Positions 23,110 to 33,332 of a stretch of 64,000 nt of DNA are shown piece after piece (position 1 is the stretch's first letter; every line of letters starts with the position of its first letter). Both the position numbers and the translations under genes were made by a program. The notes beneath the pieces were generated by a model. The model did not search any database. It saw only the letters and a list, made by a program, of their open reading frames with translations, and was not told the DNA's origin. Origin of the DNA: Lindgomyces ingoldianus (Eukaryota > Ascomycota > Dothideomycetes > Pleosporales > Lindgomycetaceae). Location: positions 278,141 to 342,140 of the forward strand of contig NW_022985188.1 in NCBI RefSeq assembly GCF_010093535.1, given 5' to 3'.

Positions 23110-23619
23110 CTAAACACAAAGAATTAGATGGCGATATACCCTTGTACAGATAAACAGGAGATTGTATACGACATGGACGCCTAGCTCCTTCAAGTGATTT
23201 TCCGCCGTTTTGCCGGCTTCCGAGTCTAGATTTAGGAGAAACCAGTCAGAGCCGAAGAGTAGTGTAATGATTTTCCTGGCACAGCGTGCGGAAGATGGAG
23301 GCGTGACCGCGATTGTTAGAGGTGTTGCGGCGGAGTCTACCCTCATGACAGAATGTGCAGTCTCGAGTCTTGCATGGAAAGCGCGCAACTCAGCAAGCGC
23401 TTCTTCATGGGTGCTATGTAGGGGGTAGAGTGGGGAGTGCTCCAGCTTCCAGTTGCTCTGACGAGGGCGTGGTAAGGAACGCTCTTGAATCTTCTGATTC
23501 GATATGTGGTATTCGTTCAGTACGCCGTATCCTGGGTAATAGGCATTATTGACGATTCTTGCGGAATCGTCAACGAGCTTTTTCGAAGAGCTGTTGGCTA
23601 TCAGCTGGATGCTCACCAT
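23110..23619 (-). CDS. Hypothetical protein, 169 residues
   Basis: An open minus-strand frame with a plausible opening (VSIQLIANSSSKKLVDDSAR) and a central Pro/Ala/Arg-rich part. The opening, with its NNAYY-P-G spacing, faintly recalls a GNAT acetyltransferase, but no acetyl-CoA loop is visible. The last 15 residues look unlike coding sequence, so a splice near the 3' end is possible. It may also be a gene fragment. Confidence 0.35.
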   Translation of the reverse strand: MVSIQLIANSSSKKLVDDSARIVNNAYYPGYGVLNEYHISNQKIQERSLPRPRQSNWKLEHSPLYPLHSTHEEALAELRAFHARLETAHSVMRVDSAATPLTIAVTPPSSARCARKIITLLFGSDWFLLNLDSEAGKTAENHLKELGVHVVYNLLFICTRVYRHLILCV

Positions 23620-24789
23620 CTTTCTACTGGTATCCGCTCTAGTAGGCTAGCGTTACGTAAAAGTATACTCAAAATTGAACGGATGTAAGGAAAAGGTCGG
23701 CTTGATAGGAATAAAGACACCTTCATTTCGTAGTAAGATGAGACTAACTAGCGCCCTTGGAGCGCAGATTTTCCAGTGAAGGTGTATTGACGGACTTCCC
23801 GGCACGAACCGGTACGCCAGAGCCCCGTCGAGCGTGCTAGGTTAGTGTGTAAAGTTGTTCAGAAAATGATGGGTAACGGACAGGATCGACAGAACTTCCG
23901 CTAAGGATAAGATTTTGAGCAGTTCTCGAGGTATAATCGGTGGTAGCTGAGGCAAAGTTCCCAAACTTGAGGGGCGAGGACGGTGTTGCAAGGAAAATGT
24001 GAGACGGATGGCGTCGAACCAGCAATGTGGATCTCTATTGAGGTGAGAGACAAAGACCACGCACGTGATCTGGGGTTGATACCCATGCGGATGTGTGAAG
24101 TGCTAAATAACCGAAGTTACTAGGTGGCCAGCTGCAAACAATGAATAGGACGAACAAAGAACTATCTTGGGTCATGACTAAAGTTAACTAATGACGGTGC
24201 CATTTCTCGCTTCGCAGGTATCACGTCGCGCAAATCTCGACGCCCGTGAATTGGGGACTTGCCAAGAATAGCATTCCTGATCTTCAGATTCTCTTGGAAT
24301 ACAAAATTTTCCCTTTCCAAGGGGGAAGGCATACAACTGAGCTCAAAGAAAATCAAACCATATCAAAAGGTGTGGCGAAGGAAGCTTCTTGCTACCTTGC
24401 ATACCCAATCCGAGGAGCACCAATAAAGCCAAGCTCGATGTGTATCTGAAGAAATCCCAAGGGGAAATCATCCCTATGTCAAGGATTCGAGTAAGCTTTG
24501 GATAGCCAGGCCAACCCAGAAGGAAAAGATAGTCCTAAAGGAATACACCAGTGAGAAGAGAAATGAGTAAAGATCAAGCCGACAGATGAGTTTGTGTGAA
24601 ATCAACCCATATGTGCGAGGAGTAATATTGGCAGGGAATTAGTGGTCGATGGAATTGGCCTGAAGAAGACCAAAATCAGTCGGTGAATGTAGATCCGATC
24701 CAAAGGCTGACGCACAAATGGCTCCCATGCCAATCGCAGAAACTTAGTAATCAAGGAAATAAGGAGACCCGGTCATCTGGGAATTTGAA
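23620..24789. other. No gene recognised
   Basis: Several frames of 60-70 codons overlap on the minus strand at 23837-24086 without any motif. Nothing else stands out. Confidence 0.4.
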
Positions 24790-25056
24790 TCAGTCTCGAA
24801 GAGGCAAATAGTTGCACAAACCGACCATTTCTGAAAGCACAGCGTCAGGGAGGACATCGGGGCTTGACAGAACCCAGTTGACGGGACTTGGTGGCGGCTG
24901 TGGTGGCGGAGATGGGGGGTCGTCTCTTGACCGCTCGTGTAATGCCAGTTGAATACTAGGAACTGGGATATCGACTCGAATTCGCGTGGCGTTGGGAGCG
25001 ATGGAGCAGTGCTCGCTTTGGAAATCTGAAACAGGTGCGGTGGTAGACGCCATCAT
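24790..25056 (-). CDS. Small hypothetical protein, 88 residues
   Basis: A short frame with a Pro-rich centre (a PPSPPPQPPPSP run) and a C-terminal segment, VLPDAVLSEMVGLCNYLPL, that could form a helix. No family is recognised. It is divergent from TAF6 with 1.5 kb between them. The proline-rich composition and normal start support a real small gene only weakly. Confidence 0.3.
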   Translation of the reverse strand: MMASTTAPVSDFQSEHCSIAPNATRIRVDIPVPSIQLALHERSRDDPPSPPPQPPPSPVNWVLSSPDVLPDAVLSEMVGLCNYLPLRD

Positions 25057-26549
25057 GGTCAGGGTAGAAGAAGTTCTTGCGGGAATTTTAGTATTGAGGG
25101 AGTTGAAATTGCTTTGGATGAAGGCTTGGAAGGAAAGATAGATGGAAGGAAGGACTGGTGCTCTGAAGATCGGGGTACGAGCAGCTGTTGGTGGACGTTA
25201 AGTAGTAGACGTGGGGGAATAGTGACCACGCATTACTCTCAGCTAGCAAACGAGGGTAGGACTCGCTTAAAGGCAATCAGACACTTCAACGGGCCGTACG
25301 GGAAGACGGGAGGCATCAGGCAGACATGGACAAGTCAGCGCAGAGCGAGGCTGGAATGAATTGCTGATTCGGTCGATCTTGGGGGCACAGGCGGGCATCG
25401 AAGAAGGCCCATCCCGAATTCCTGGTAGGTAGTCATTGAGGTGGAAGGTAGCCACTCCCAGCAGCGGCAAACAACGTGCTGAGGTGCACAGTCAGATTGA
25501 GCCAAGGCTCGACGGGGCAGAAGCAGAGTCATGCAGATAGCCGCAGGACAGTGGTGGCCGATATGATATCAGCCGTGCCATTCGCTGGAGAGCGTCGGCT
25601 GGTATCGGGAGAGAGGAAGAAGAGAAACAGGGTAGGTTGACTTGTCCATAGTGAGCAGAGGTGAAATGGCGGTCTGCTCTGCTGGAGCCATAAGAGGGCT
25701 GGAAGAGGCCGGTCTCGACGATGAGGTGCTCTGGGGGCATGCAAGATAACAGTGGGGACTGAATGGGAATGCAGCCAGCGTCGTAAGAGACACTTATTGC
25801 GCAAGGTCCAGCACTGGAGCCTAGACAGCAGTGCTGAGACGTGGATGGCTCATTGTTTGCTGCGAGCTCTCCCCTGCGGTGCGAAGCAAACGGGGCAAAA
25901 CAAAGACAGTGCCATTGGGCGACGGAGAACGCCGAAGCAGAAGCCTTGGATGGATAGATGCATCGCCCGGAATGAATGAGGTTGGAAGGGTGGCAGCATC
26001 CGGCAGCGAACGGTAGAGGATGGATGAAGTGAACGAGTGGCTGAGGCGGGGGGAGGGGGGAGGGGGACGCTCAGACCGGGAAGGCGAAGACGGACGCGCC
26101 AAGGCTGGGCGAGGTCTCCAGCGACGACTTCATTGTGAGTTCTGTGTCCTACAAAGGCACCTGTTGTCCCCACAGCGACCAGCTTGCAGGCCCGCTCTCC
26201 CGCCGCCTTTGTCCGCCTCTCTTGCCGGACCACACTTGCCCTCGCACGTAGACAACGCCCACCAAGCTCCCGTTGCACCCACTGTGCCTCCGCTTCCCCG
26301 CGACGCCGGCCGAACAATCTCTCATGCGCCCAGCCGGTCGCACCTTACCTGCACATAGGGCTGGCAGTCACGACCACAGCAGCTGCATCGCCAGCTGGTG
26401 ACACCCCCCGCTGCATCCCCACTGCTTCCCATTGCTTCCTTCCCAGCTTCCCAATCCGCCCGTCGCCATTGCCCGTCGCCATTGCCCGTAGCCTCACCCA
26501 TCCTGCCCCACGGCCTGCCAGCCCATAGCGTGCCCCGCTCGCTGCGAAC
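25057..26549. promoter_or_regulatory. Long region upstream of TAF6
   Basis: Many overlapping antisense and sense frames at 25490-26530 look like shadows of GC-rich, low-complexity DNA. A purine-rich G tract lies at 26045-26070. The last 100 bases are C-rich with repeated CCGTCGCCATTGC (26459-26490), directly before the TAF6 leader. No gene is supported. Confidence 0.35.
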
Positions 26550-28016
26550 ATGTCGGTTTGGAATCCCGACAACGTGCGCGATGTTGCTGAGTCGGTGGGT
26601 ATCGCCTCACTCGCCGACAGCGTCGTGGACGAGTTGGCGCGGGATGTCGACTACCGCCTCGCCCAGGTGCTGGAAGAGGCCCTCAAGTTCATGCGCCACG
26701 GGAAGCGCACCACGTTAAGCACCTTGGACGTGTCCAACGCGCTCAAGGTCTTAAATGTAGAGCCTCTGTACGGCTACGAGTCTACCCGTCCACTGCGCTT
26801 TGGAGAGGCTTCCCTTGGCCCTGGCCAGCCCCTCTACTATGTCGAGGATGAGGAGGTCGACTTTGAGAAGCTGATCAATGCCCCTCTGCCAAAGGTGCCG
26901 CGAGAGATCACCTTCACCGGTAATGCCCACCTCCCTTGCCACGTGACTTCTTGACTTGAACTACGTCGCTGACTGCCCTCAGCGCACTGGCTTGCTGTGG
27001 AGGGCGTCCAGCCGTCCATCCCCCAGAACCCAACGGCCACTAACCTTGCTGATCTCCTGCCAAAAGGGCCCAACGCCAACCCGCACCTTGCCGCTGCCAA
27101 CGGCCTGGACAACATCAACGTCAAACCCCTTGTGAAACACGTCCTCTCCAAGGAATCTCAAGAGCTGTTCGCCAAACTCTCCTCCGCCCTCACCGATGAG
27201 ACAAACTCTGAGTGGCAGAATGCCGCGCTAGCTTCTATTCAGTCGGACCCCGGGATCCACCAATTGGCCACCTACCTCATCACCTTCATTGCGGAGAAGG
27301 TCTCACACAACCTAAAGAACTTGTTCGTGCTGAGGCAGATGATGCTCGCAACTGCCGCGCTCCTAAACAACCGCGCCATCTACCTTGACCCTTACATCGC
27401 CTACATGGTGGCTCCTGCGCTGACGTGCGCGACTGGCAAACATCTTGGCCCAACCAGTCACCAGGCGCCTTCCAACGCTTCATCCGAGACGCTGAACGGA
27501 ACCAGCATGAACGGCAACAGCCCGAATCCTCTTGCTCACTTTGAGTTGCGCGACCTAGCAGCTTCCATTGTCAGCTCCATGTGCAACAGATATGCGGCCT
27601 CGAGCCAAGGCCTGAAAGCACGCGTTGCGCGGAGCTGTCTGAAGTTTTTCCTGGACCCTAACAAATCTCTCGGCACACATTACGGTTCTCTGAAGACAAT
27701 GTTGTCCATTACCGGACCAGAAGGCATGAAGATGCTCGTCCTGCCCAATCTGAAAATCTACGACGATGTCCTCAAAGAAGGGATGAGCGACGAGTCGAGG
27801 AAGCCGGAGGCGGAAAGAGTGCTGGCCGTGATACTCCAAGCACTTGACAGCATGGAGCGTACAAGAGGCGCGTCTCGAGTAAACGGCGTCGGAAACCTCG
27901 AGAGCTTGAAGGCCAGACTAGTCGAGAAAGTCGGCGAAGTCGTAGGCGAGAAAATCGTGACGAGCAGGCGATCCGCTGTCGCTCAAGTCATCATGGAGAC
28001 AGATTTAAGCTTGTAA
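26550..28016 (+). CDS. taf6: Transcription initiation factor TFIID subunit 6
   Basis: TAF6 of 467 residues, a nuclear component of TFIID (and of SAGA in yeasts) that pairs with TAF9 through a histone fold. Exons 26550-26919 and 26983-28016 flank a 63-bp intron (donor GTAATG, acceptor CAG, phase 1). Residues 1-65 are the TAF histone fold ([15 protein letters not shown] ... [17 protein letters not shown]). The linker contains the conserved [26 protein letters not shown] junction, which the splice restores. The C-terminal HEAT-repeat domain includes [28 protein letters not shown] and [12 protein letters not shown]. The length agrees with fungal TAF6. Confidence 0.95.
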
Positions 28017-28388
28017 TACAGTCACCCCGTAACGTGTGGTACGTTTGGCGTGGTATTTATACACAGTGCTTCGGGCTCGAAAAAGGCGTTGGTGGAAAGG
28101 ACAGCAATGATACCAGTTTCGTCTCGTCTCGTGATATAGGTAATCACTGAGCATCTACCTAGTAGGCAGCCAGTTTTATAATATGTAAAATAGTAAAGCT
28201 AGGTGGCCTCAAGTTGTGATCACTTTTGAAGTGAGGCATATGTGTTGTTTTGGTGATTGTGGCTTACCTAGTTACTAGCTAGTATTTAAGGCACCAAGAA
28301 TGTCCAACTTAACGACAAACATTCTACAGCGCAGGTCTCTTCCATACCAACTCACACATATATCTGTATAGATTCGCTTCAAACAATC

Positions 28389-29472
28389 ATGTGGATTATC
28401 GATTGGTAACTACCGTTCCTATCAAGTGAAATAGTAGATTTGAGGGTTAACAATACGGACAGGTGTAAGCATCCCCCCTCGGGTCGCCAGCGCGCAACTT
28501 TCCCGCAGACATGTGGCTGACTATTATAAAACAGTCTGGGATACCCTATCCTCCCTTGGCCTGACGAATAAACATGCAAAACTCTTGGTAATCCCTACCC
28601 GCTTGTACTAAAACGCTCGCTCACTGGAAGTGAGTGACTTGGACTCGGACTGACGAGACTATGATATCAGTTCCTCGGTCTTGACAATGCGGGCAAGACG
28701 ACGCTCCTGCATTTGTTGAAGAAGTATGTGGAGAGATAGCCACACAATGTCTCGTTTTGTTCGTCTATGTCCTTATCCTTACCCTGGGCTAACGGTGAAC
28801 GATGAAGTGACCGCCTAGCCGTGCTTCCACCTAGTACGTACCCTTCCCCTTTCTCCACCTCACACAATCGACCTCTGCTAACATATCTCTCTTCGATTAG
28901 CCCAACACCCAAGTACATCCCCCTCCCCCTACCCCCCCTCACACATCCAATTAACAAACCCCCGCAGCATCCTCCACCGTAACCATCTCCAACATAACCT
29001 TCACAACCTTCGACCTAGGTGGCCACACCTCCGCTCGTCGCATCTGGCACGCATACTTCCCCGACGTCTCCGCCATAATCTTCCTTGTCGATGCCCGAGA
29101 CCAGTGGCGACTTCCAGAAGCCAAAGCCGAGCTCTCCAAACTACTTTCCATGGACGAGTTAAGAGACATCCCGATTTTGGTGCTCGGCAACAAGATCGAT
29201 CACCCTGAAGCGGTTAGTGAGAGGGTGTTGAGGGAGGCTCTGGGGGTGGGATGGGAAACGACGGGGAAGGCGATGGGGGTTGGGGGGAAGGGGAAGGGGA
29301 CAGGGGTGGGTGAAGGGGGACTGAGGCCGTTGGAGGTGTTTATGTGTAGTTTGGTTATGAGACAAGGTACGTGCTTTAGTGTTTTTCGAAGAATTGGAGA
29401 GTGGGTGAATGGTGCTGATGACAAGGGATAGGATATGGGGAGGCCATTCGGTGGCTTAGTCAGTATGTTTGA
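28389..29472 (+). CDS. SAR1-like small GTPase (COPII), divergent
   Basis: Small GTPase that in the SAR1 family starts COPII coat assembly at the ER. Exons: 28389-28405, 28491-28587, 28671-28723, 28808-28833, 28901-28912, 28968-29366 and 29432-29472, about 214 residues. All G motifs are intact: GLDNAGKTT, the switch I Thr in LPPTQHPT, DLGGH, NKID and MCS. The conserved end RWLSQYV is present, and the start MWIID fits the SAR1 N-terminus. Oddities: exon five is only 12 nt. The obvious acceptor for exon two (28534) breaks the frame, whereas 28490 keeps it with about 15 extra residues. An 11-residue Gly-rich insert replaces the short loop before the last motif. The switch region reads [10 protein letters not shown] instead of the usual EELAIGN. 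It may be a paralogue, or a copy beginning to decay. Confidence 0.75.
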
Positions 29473-29989
29473 GTGCTGTAAGATGGGTTTATTGAGCGAG
29501 TCTGAGGGGGAGCCTGGGTGTTGGTGATGATGGATGGGGTGGTATGGTGCCTAGGAAGCGAGAATAAGAATCGCTGCAAGACGGGCGTTGGAGGCTGGAT
29601 GGACACGATGATTACCGAAGGCTAATACGCTTCCATTGCATTCGGTACCCTCCTGTCAGCCGATCTATATAGTTATGGTGCCCCGAAAGGTTGGCCTACA
29701 TTATATCTGATTGCTTGCCATTAACTATCATATAAAATCTCTCGCAATACCACGAGTTTAAATCAGCTCCGGGGAAAGAAAAGAGACAAGCCGAGCAAAC
29801 TATAGCCTTGGATTAATTGGGTGGGCCTGGGCATTATATTGTACATGCAAACTTCTAGAAAGGCATTTACACACCTAATCCTAGAGCCTCGTTCCCCAAC
29901 CCTCTTCGCAAGAATATCATCACATCACATATCTCCTCCTTTCATTTCAACCTTGATATCGAACCTCACTCGACGGGAAACCACATCCC
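29473..29989. other. Convergent 3' ends
   Basis: The stretch between two converging genes. The frame at 29821-30255 on the plus strand is a pyrimidine-rich shadow of the opposite gene. Nothing else was seen. Confidence 0.45.
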
Positions 29990-32374
29990 TTATTCCACCT
30001 TCCCTCCCTTCTCACTACAAATCGGCAACAAAAACTCGTCCCTCTCCTCCTCAGTCCACTTCGCAACAGCATCACATATGCGCGTTACTGCGCTGTCTAC
30101 TCTTCCTAGCCACCCTCCATTTCCCACTGCCCCATTTGGTTCTCCCCCTGTCCCTTCTTTTTCTCCTCTTCTTCCCCGTCCTCCTCCTCGGTCGCGGTCT
30201 TTATGGCCGTCGGCGCCTAAATATCGCCCCAGCGAAAAAATCGATCTCCCGCTGAAAGACCGTGAGATCGGAGTTTGGGCCTCTAATGCTTCGGCGTCAT
30301 CGTAGACGGGTGATGAAGCGGAAGTATCGGAGCGGTCTGACAGCGGGGGTGTCATAGATCCTTCTCCTGCTCCTGCTCCTGAGCCAGAGCTGGCGAGGAA
30401 GGCGGAGCGTTCGGTGAACCACTCTGCAGATGTTCGGGGTCGGAGGTAGGCGTTTGGTGAATTGGGCAGGAGGAAGGGGTTGTTGGGCGAGGGAGGACGG
30501 GAGCTTGGAGATGGTGATGGGGATGAGAAGTTTGATGAGTGGTGATGGCTGAGGTAACTGTAGTAGGAACCGGCGTCTCGTTCTAAGTCCTGAACCACGG
30601 CTGTGGGGCCCGGCTTATTAGAAGTTGAGACACTGAAGTGAGGCCGTGGTCGTTGGCCTCTTGCAGATGTTGCTGCTGATGCAGACAATGGCGGTGCAGG
30701 GGAAACGGGTTGGGGACTAGAAGAGCATGGTCGGTATGTCGATTTTGCTGCCGATGTCGATGCAGATAGTGTTGCTGTTGTTGTAGGAAACGGTTTCTTT
30801 ATCCTGACCCTAAGTTCGATACCCCGATTCCCATCCCCGCATTGCTTCTCTCCTCCATTCCCATCCTCATTCCAGACCCCCGTCGTGAGGGCAGAACTTG
30901 GCTCGCGCTCAGCACTTGGTACGCGAATATATTTTGACGGTTTATCAATTGGTTTAATCTTGCTCCCGCTTCTTCCACTCCGCCCCTCTCCAATGCCAAT
31001 TCTCCTCACTAAAACATCTGGAATCCAACGCACGTACCACGCGGCTCCAGATCCTAATACTGGTGTTGATCCAGACTTCCCACTCTTCTTCCTGCGGACC
31101 TTCTGACGCTGAAGCTGACGCTGACGCTGACGCTGACCCGGTGTCGCACCCACAAACCACTCCGGCGGGAAATTAACGAAGTAGATGAGAACAGTCCAGG
31201 CGGTCATCAAAGCTAGCGTACAATAGAGCAAGACTTTATACCCTACCGGTAAATACCGATATTCGTATTCCAGTCGCGGGGAAATACTTGGCGCGTAGGG
31301 GGAATATGGGTAGGAGGTATTCATATTGAGACTGGTGTTGATATGTGTGTAGATGTTGGGGAAGTACGGATGCGGATACGGTGGGTACGGAAATGGTGAT
31401 GGGTAGAGGAATGTTGGAGGGGAAATTTTGAGAAGGGATTGATGACCGGTGGAGGGTTGTGGTACTGGGAAAGTTACCGGGAGCGATGGAGGTGATGGCG
31501 TGGAGAGAGCGGTGGACGAGGTGGCGTACGATGACGGTGTTTGTTTTGAGAGGGGAGGGTTGCGCGCGATGAAGGCAGTCGGGGACGCAGTGATAGGGAT
31601 GGAAATCGAAATGAAGGTTGGCGATGGTTTGACACTCGATCGTGGTGTTCCTGGCACGATGCCTACAAACGTCGGGATCTGTGTAGCTGTGGGTCTAAAT
31701 CTTTCCGAAAGGAGGATGTCCTCGCTTTGGGCCGGCGTCGGGACTGTAGTGTAGGTAGGGAAGGTTTCAGCTTGCTCCACCATCTCGAGCACAGCCGGAG
31801 TGGCCTGAGTCTGAGTCTGAATACTCAACATGCGTGTCGAGAACGTTGGTGACCTCCGCTCACTCCTAGAGCCAGAAAGGTGACTGTTACAGCCAGCGGC
31901 TAGACCTAGAGCCTGAGGTCGTGCCACCAGCGTGGCCAGAGTTGATACGGTTGAACAACCATATCCTTCCTTTCGTGCGACGTGCCTATTCGAAAGTCGA
32001 GAAGATTGACCACCACGATATGAAAACTTCCGCTCCTCTTGACTTTCCCTTCTCAGTTCCATTGGGTGTGATTTGTACTCATACTCTCTGACTAATGCTG
32101 TAGCTGTACCTGAGGTTAGTCTGAGACCTTCATGCGAGAGGCACATGTGCGTCGCCGTGGATTTATAAATCTCTGCAGCCGTGCTTGAGTTTAACTCTGC
32201 ATCCGCGTCTTCACGGTGAGTAAACGCGCTAGACCCCGGCCCTCGCTCGTTCTGCCCGCGTAACAGAAGCGCATCATGAAGTTTTCGTTGTTGTAGCATT
32301 ATACGGTCGCCGTCTTCCATGGGCAATTTCGAAGAATCCAGTGCCCCTCTTCCCGCCCCTTCCCGTGGCGGCAT
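29990..32374 (-). CDS. Low-complexity single-pass membrane protein, unknown function
   Basis: Uninterrupted 794-residue frame. The first 380 residues are Ser/Thr/Pro-rich and probably disordered. One transmembrane segment (KVLLYCTLALMTAWTVLIYFV) lies near residue 385, followed at once by an Arg/Gln/Lys-rich stretch encoded by a 6-bp repeat (31106-31137). That suggests the C-terminal half is cytosolic. The tail has blocks that look conserved: LRPRTSAEWFTERSAFL near residue 655 and a closing segment RVDSAVTRICDAVAKWTEEE near 765. I recall similar closing segments in fungal proteins of unknown function, but cannot name a family. Confidence 0.75.
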   Translation of the reverse strand: MPPREGAGRGALDSSKLPMEDGDRIMLQQRKLHDALLLRGQNERGPGSSAFTHREDADAELNSSTAAEIYKSTATHMCLSHEGLRLTSGTATALVREYEYKSHPMELRRESQEERKFSYRGGQSSRLSNRHVARKEGYGCSTVSTLATLVARPQALGLAAGCNSHLSGSRSERRSPTFSTRMLSIQTQTQATPAVLEMVEQAETFPTYTTVPTPAQSEDILLSERFRPTATQIPTFVGIVPGTPRSSVKPSPTFISISIPITASPTAFIARNPPLSKQTPSSYATSSTALSTPSPPSLPVTFPVPQPSTGHQSLLKISPPTFLYPSPFPYPPYPHPYFPNIYTHINTSLNMNTSYPYSPYAPSISPRLEYEYRYLPVGYKVLLYCTLALMTAWTVLIYFVNFPPEWFVGATPGQRQRQRQLQRQKVRRKKSGKSGSTPVLGSGAAWYVRWIPDVLVRRIGIGEGRSGRSGSKIKPIDKPSKYIRVPSAEREPSSALTTGVWNEDGNGGEKQCGDGNRGIELRVRIKKPFPTTTATLSASTSAAKSTYRPCSSSPQPVSPAPPLSASAATSARGQRPRPHFSVSTSNKPGPTAVVQDLERDAGSYYSYLSHHHSSNFSSPSPSPSSRPPSPNNPFLLPNSPNAYLRPRTSAEWFTERSAFLASSGSGAGAGEGSMTPPLSDRSDTSASSPVYDDAEALEAQTPISRSFSGRSIFSLGRYLGADGHKDRDRGGGRGRRGEKEGTGGEPNGAVGNGGWLGRVDSAVTRICDAVAKWTEEERDEFLLPICSEKGGKVE

Positions 32375-33332
32375 ATCTCACAGTATTAAAAAAAAGTCTC
32401 CAAACTTCGAAAACAGTGTGGCGTTAGACTAGGGCTTGGTGAGGAGCGGTGGGATACGTAAAAATGGTAAGAGTTGGAGGGAGAAAGGGCTATTGGGAGT
32501 TAATGTAGAGATGTATGCGTGTAGGCTCAAGCGAAGAGAAACCTGCGATATCAAATTGCAGGGCGAGAGAAACAAGGTTTGCGAAGGCCATAGAAGCCAA
32601 AATCAAGACGTGCAAGAAGATGGTTGATTTTGTGCATTTTACAGGGCCTTGCTGACGGTGAAATTGTTACAAGTGAATGTGTATGACGTAGCGCTGTGCT
32701 GTGCTAGACACTGCGCGTGAAGCAGGAAAATTCCTCGCGAAGAGAAAGCGCGTGCTGTGAAATTTGGGGTTACAGTTGATGGAGTAGAGGATAAGTGAAG
32801 TCTTCACTAGCCGTATCCAGTTTATCAGCGTAGTTTCCGGCACTTGAACTTGTTATACCAATATCGTGACTCTTCACTCTGCCAACCTCCAGTTGCCAAT
32901 CCCCAGAATGGGCAGAATTCGTGCACTATAACTTCAGTCGCTCGATTCAACAGGCACTCACCAAGAAATGATTCCGAGTCGAAAGGTATTTAGTACTAAC
33001 TTTCGGACCACAACGACCAGGCTGACTGGCGAGCAAATAACAAACGCTATCTCGGTGACATAAAACTACGCACTGCCCACCCTTCCAATCCCTCCTTATA
33101 TGCTTCATTAGTTGAGAAAGCACTCACTCTAAGCTTTTCCACCAGACGCTGTATTAAACTTGGAAGCAGGAGCACTGTACGACTTTTGAGGAACGAGATC
33201 ACTGGGTGAGACATTCTAAGAAAGGAAGGAAAATCTATGGATAGAAAATACAACAGAAAAAGCATATACGTATAGTATAGTATGGTACAAAGAAAAGCCG
33301 TTTATTTGTATGACATTCGTAGCCGATTGGAA
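32375..33332. other. Intergenic between two minus-strand genes
   Basis: Holds the leader of the low-complexity gene and the 3' region of the ABC transporter. The frame at 33047-33265 has no motif. Nothing else was noticed. Confidence 0.45.

Noticed and set aside
25490..26530. Several overlapping frames of 60-155 codons on both strands before TAF6
   Set aside because: They overlap each other, lack motifs and have compositions explained by GC-rich simple sequence; treated as promoter and leader DNA.
29821..30255. Open plus-strand frame with Pro/Ser/Leu-rich sequence
   Set aside because: It mostly overlaps, in antisense, the end of the 794-residue minus-strand gene and its 3' region, and has the composition of a low-complexity shadow.
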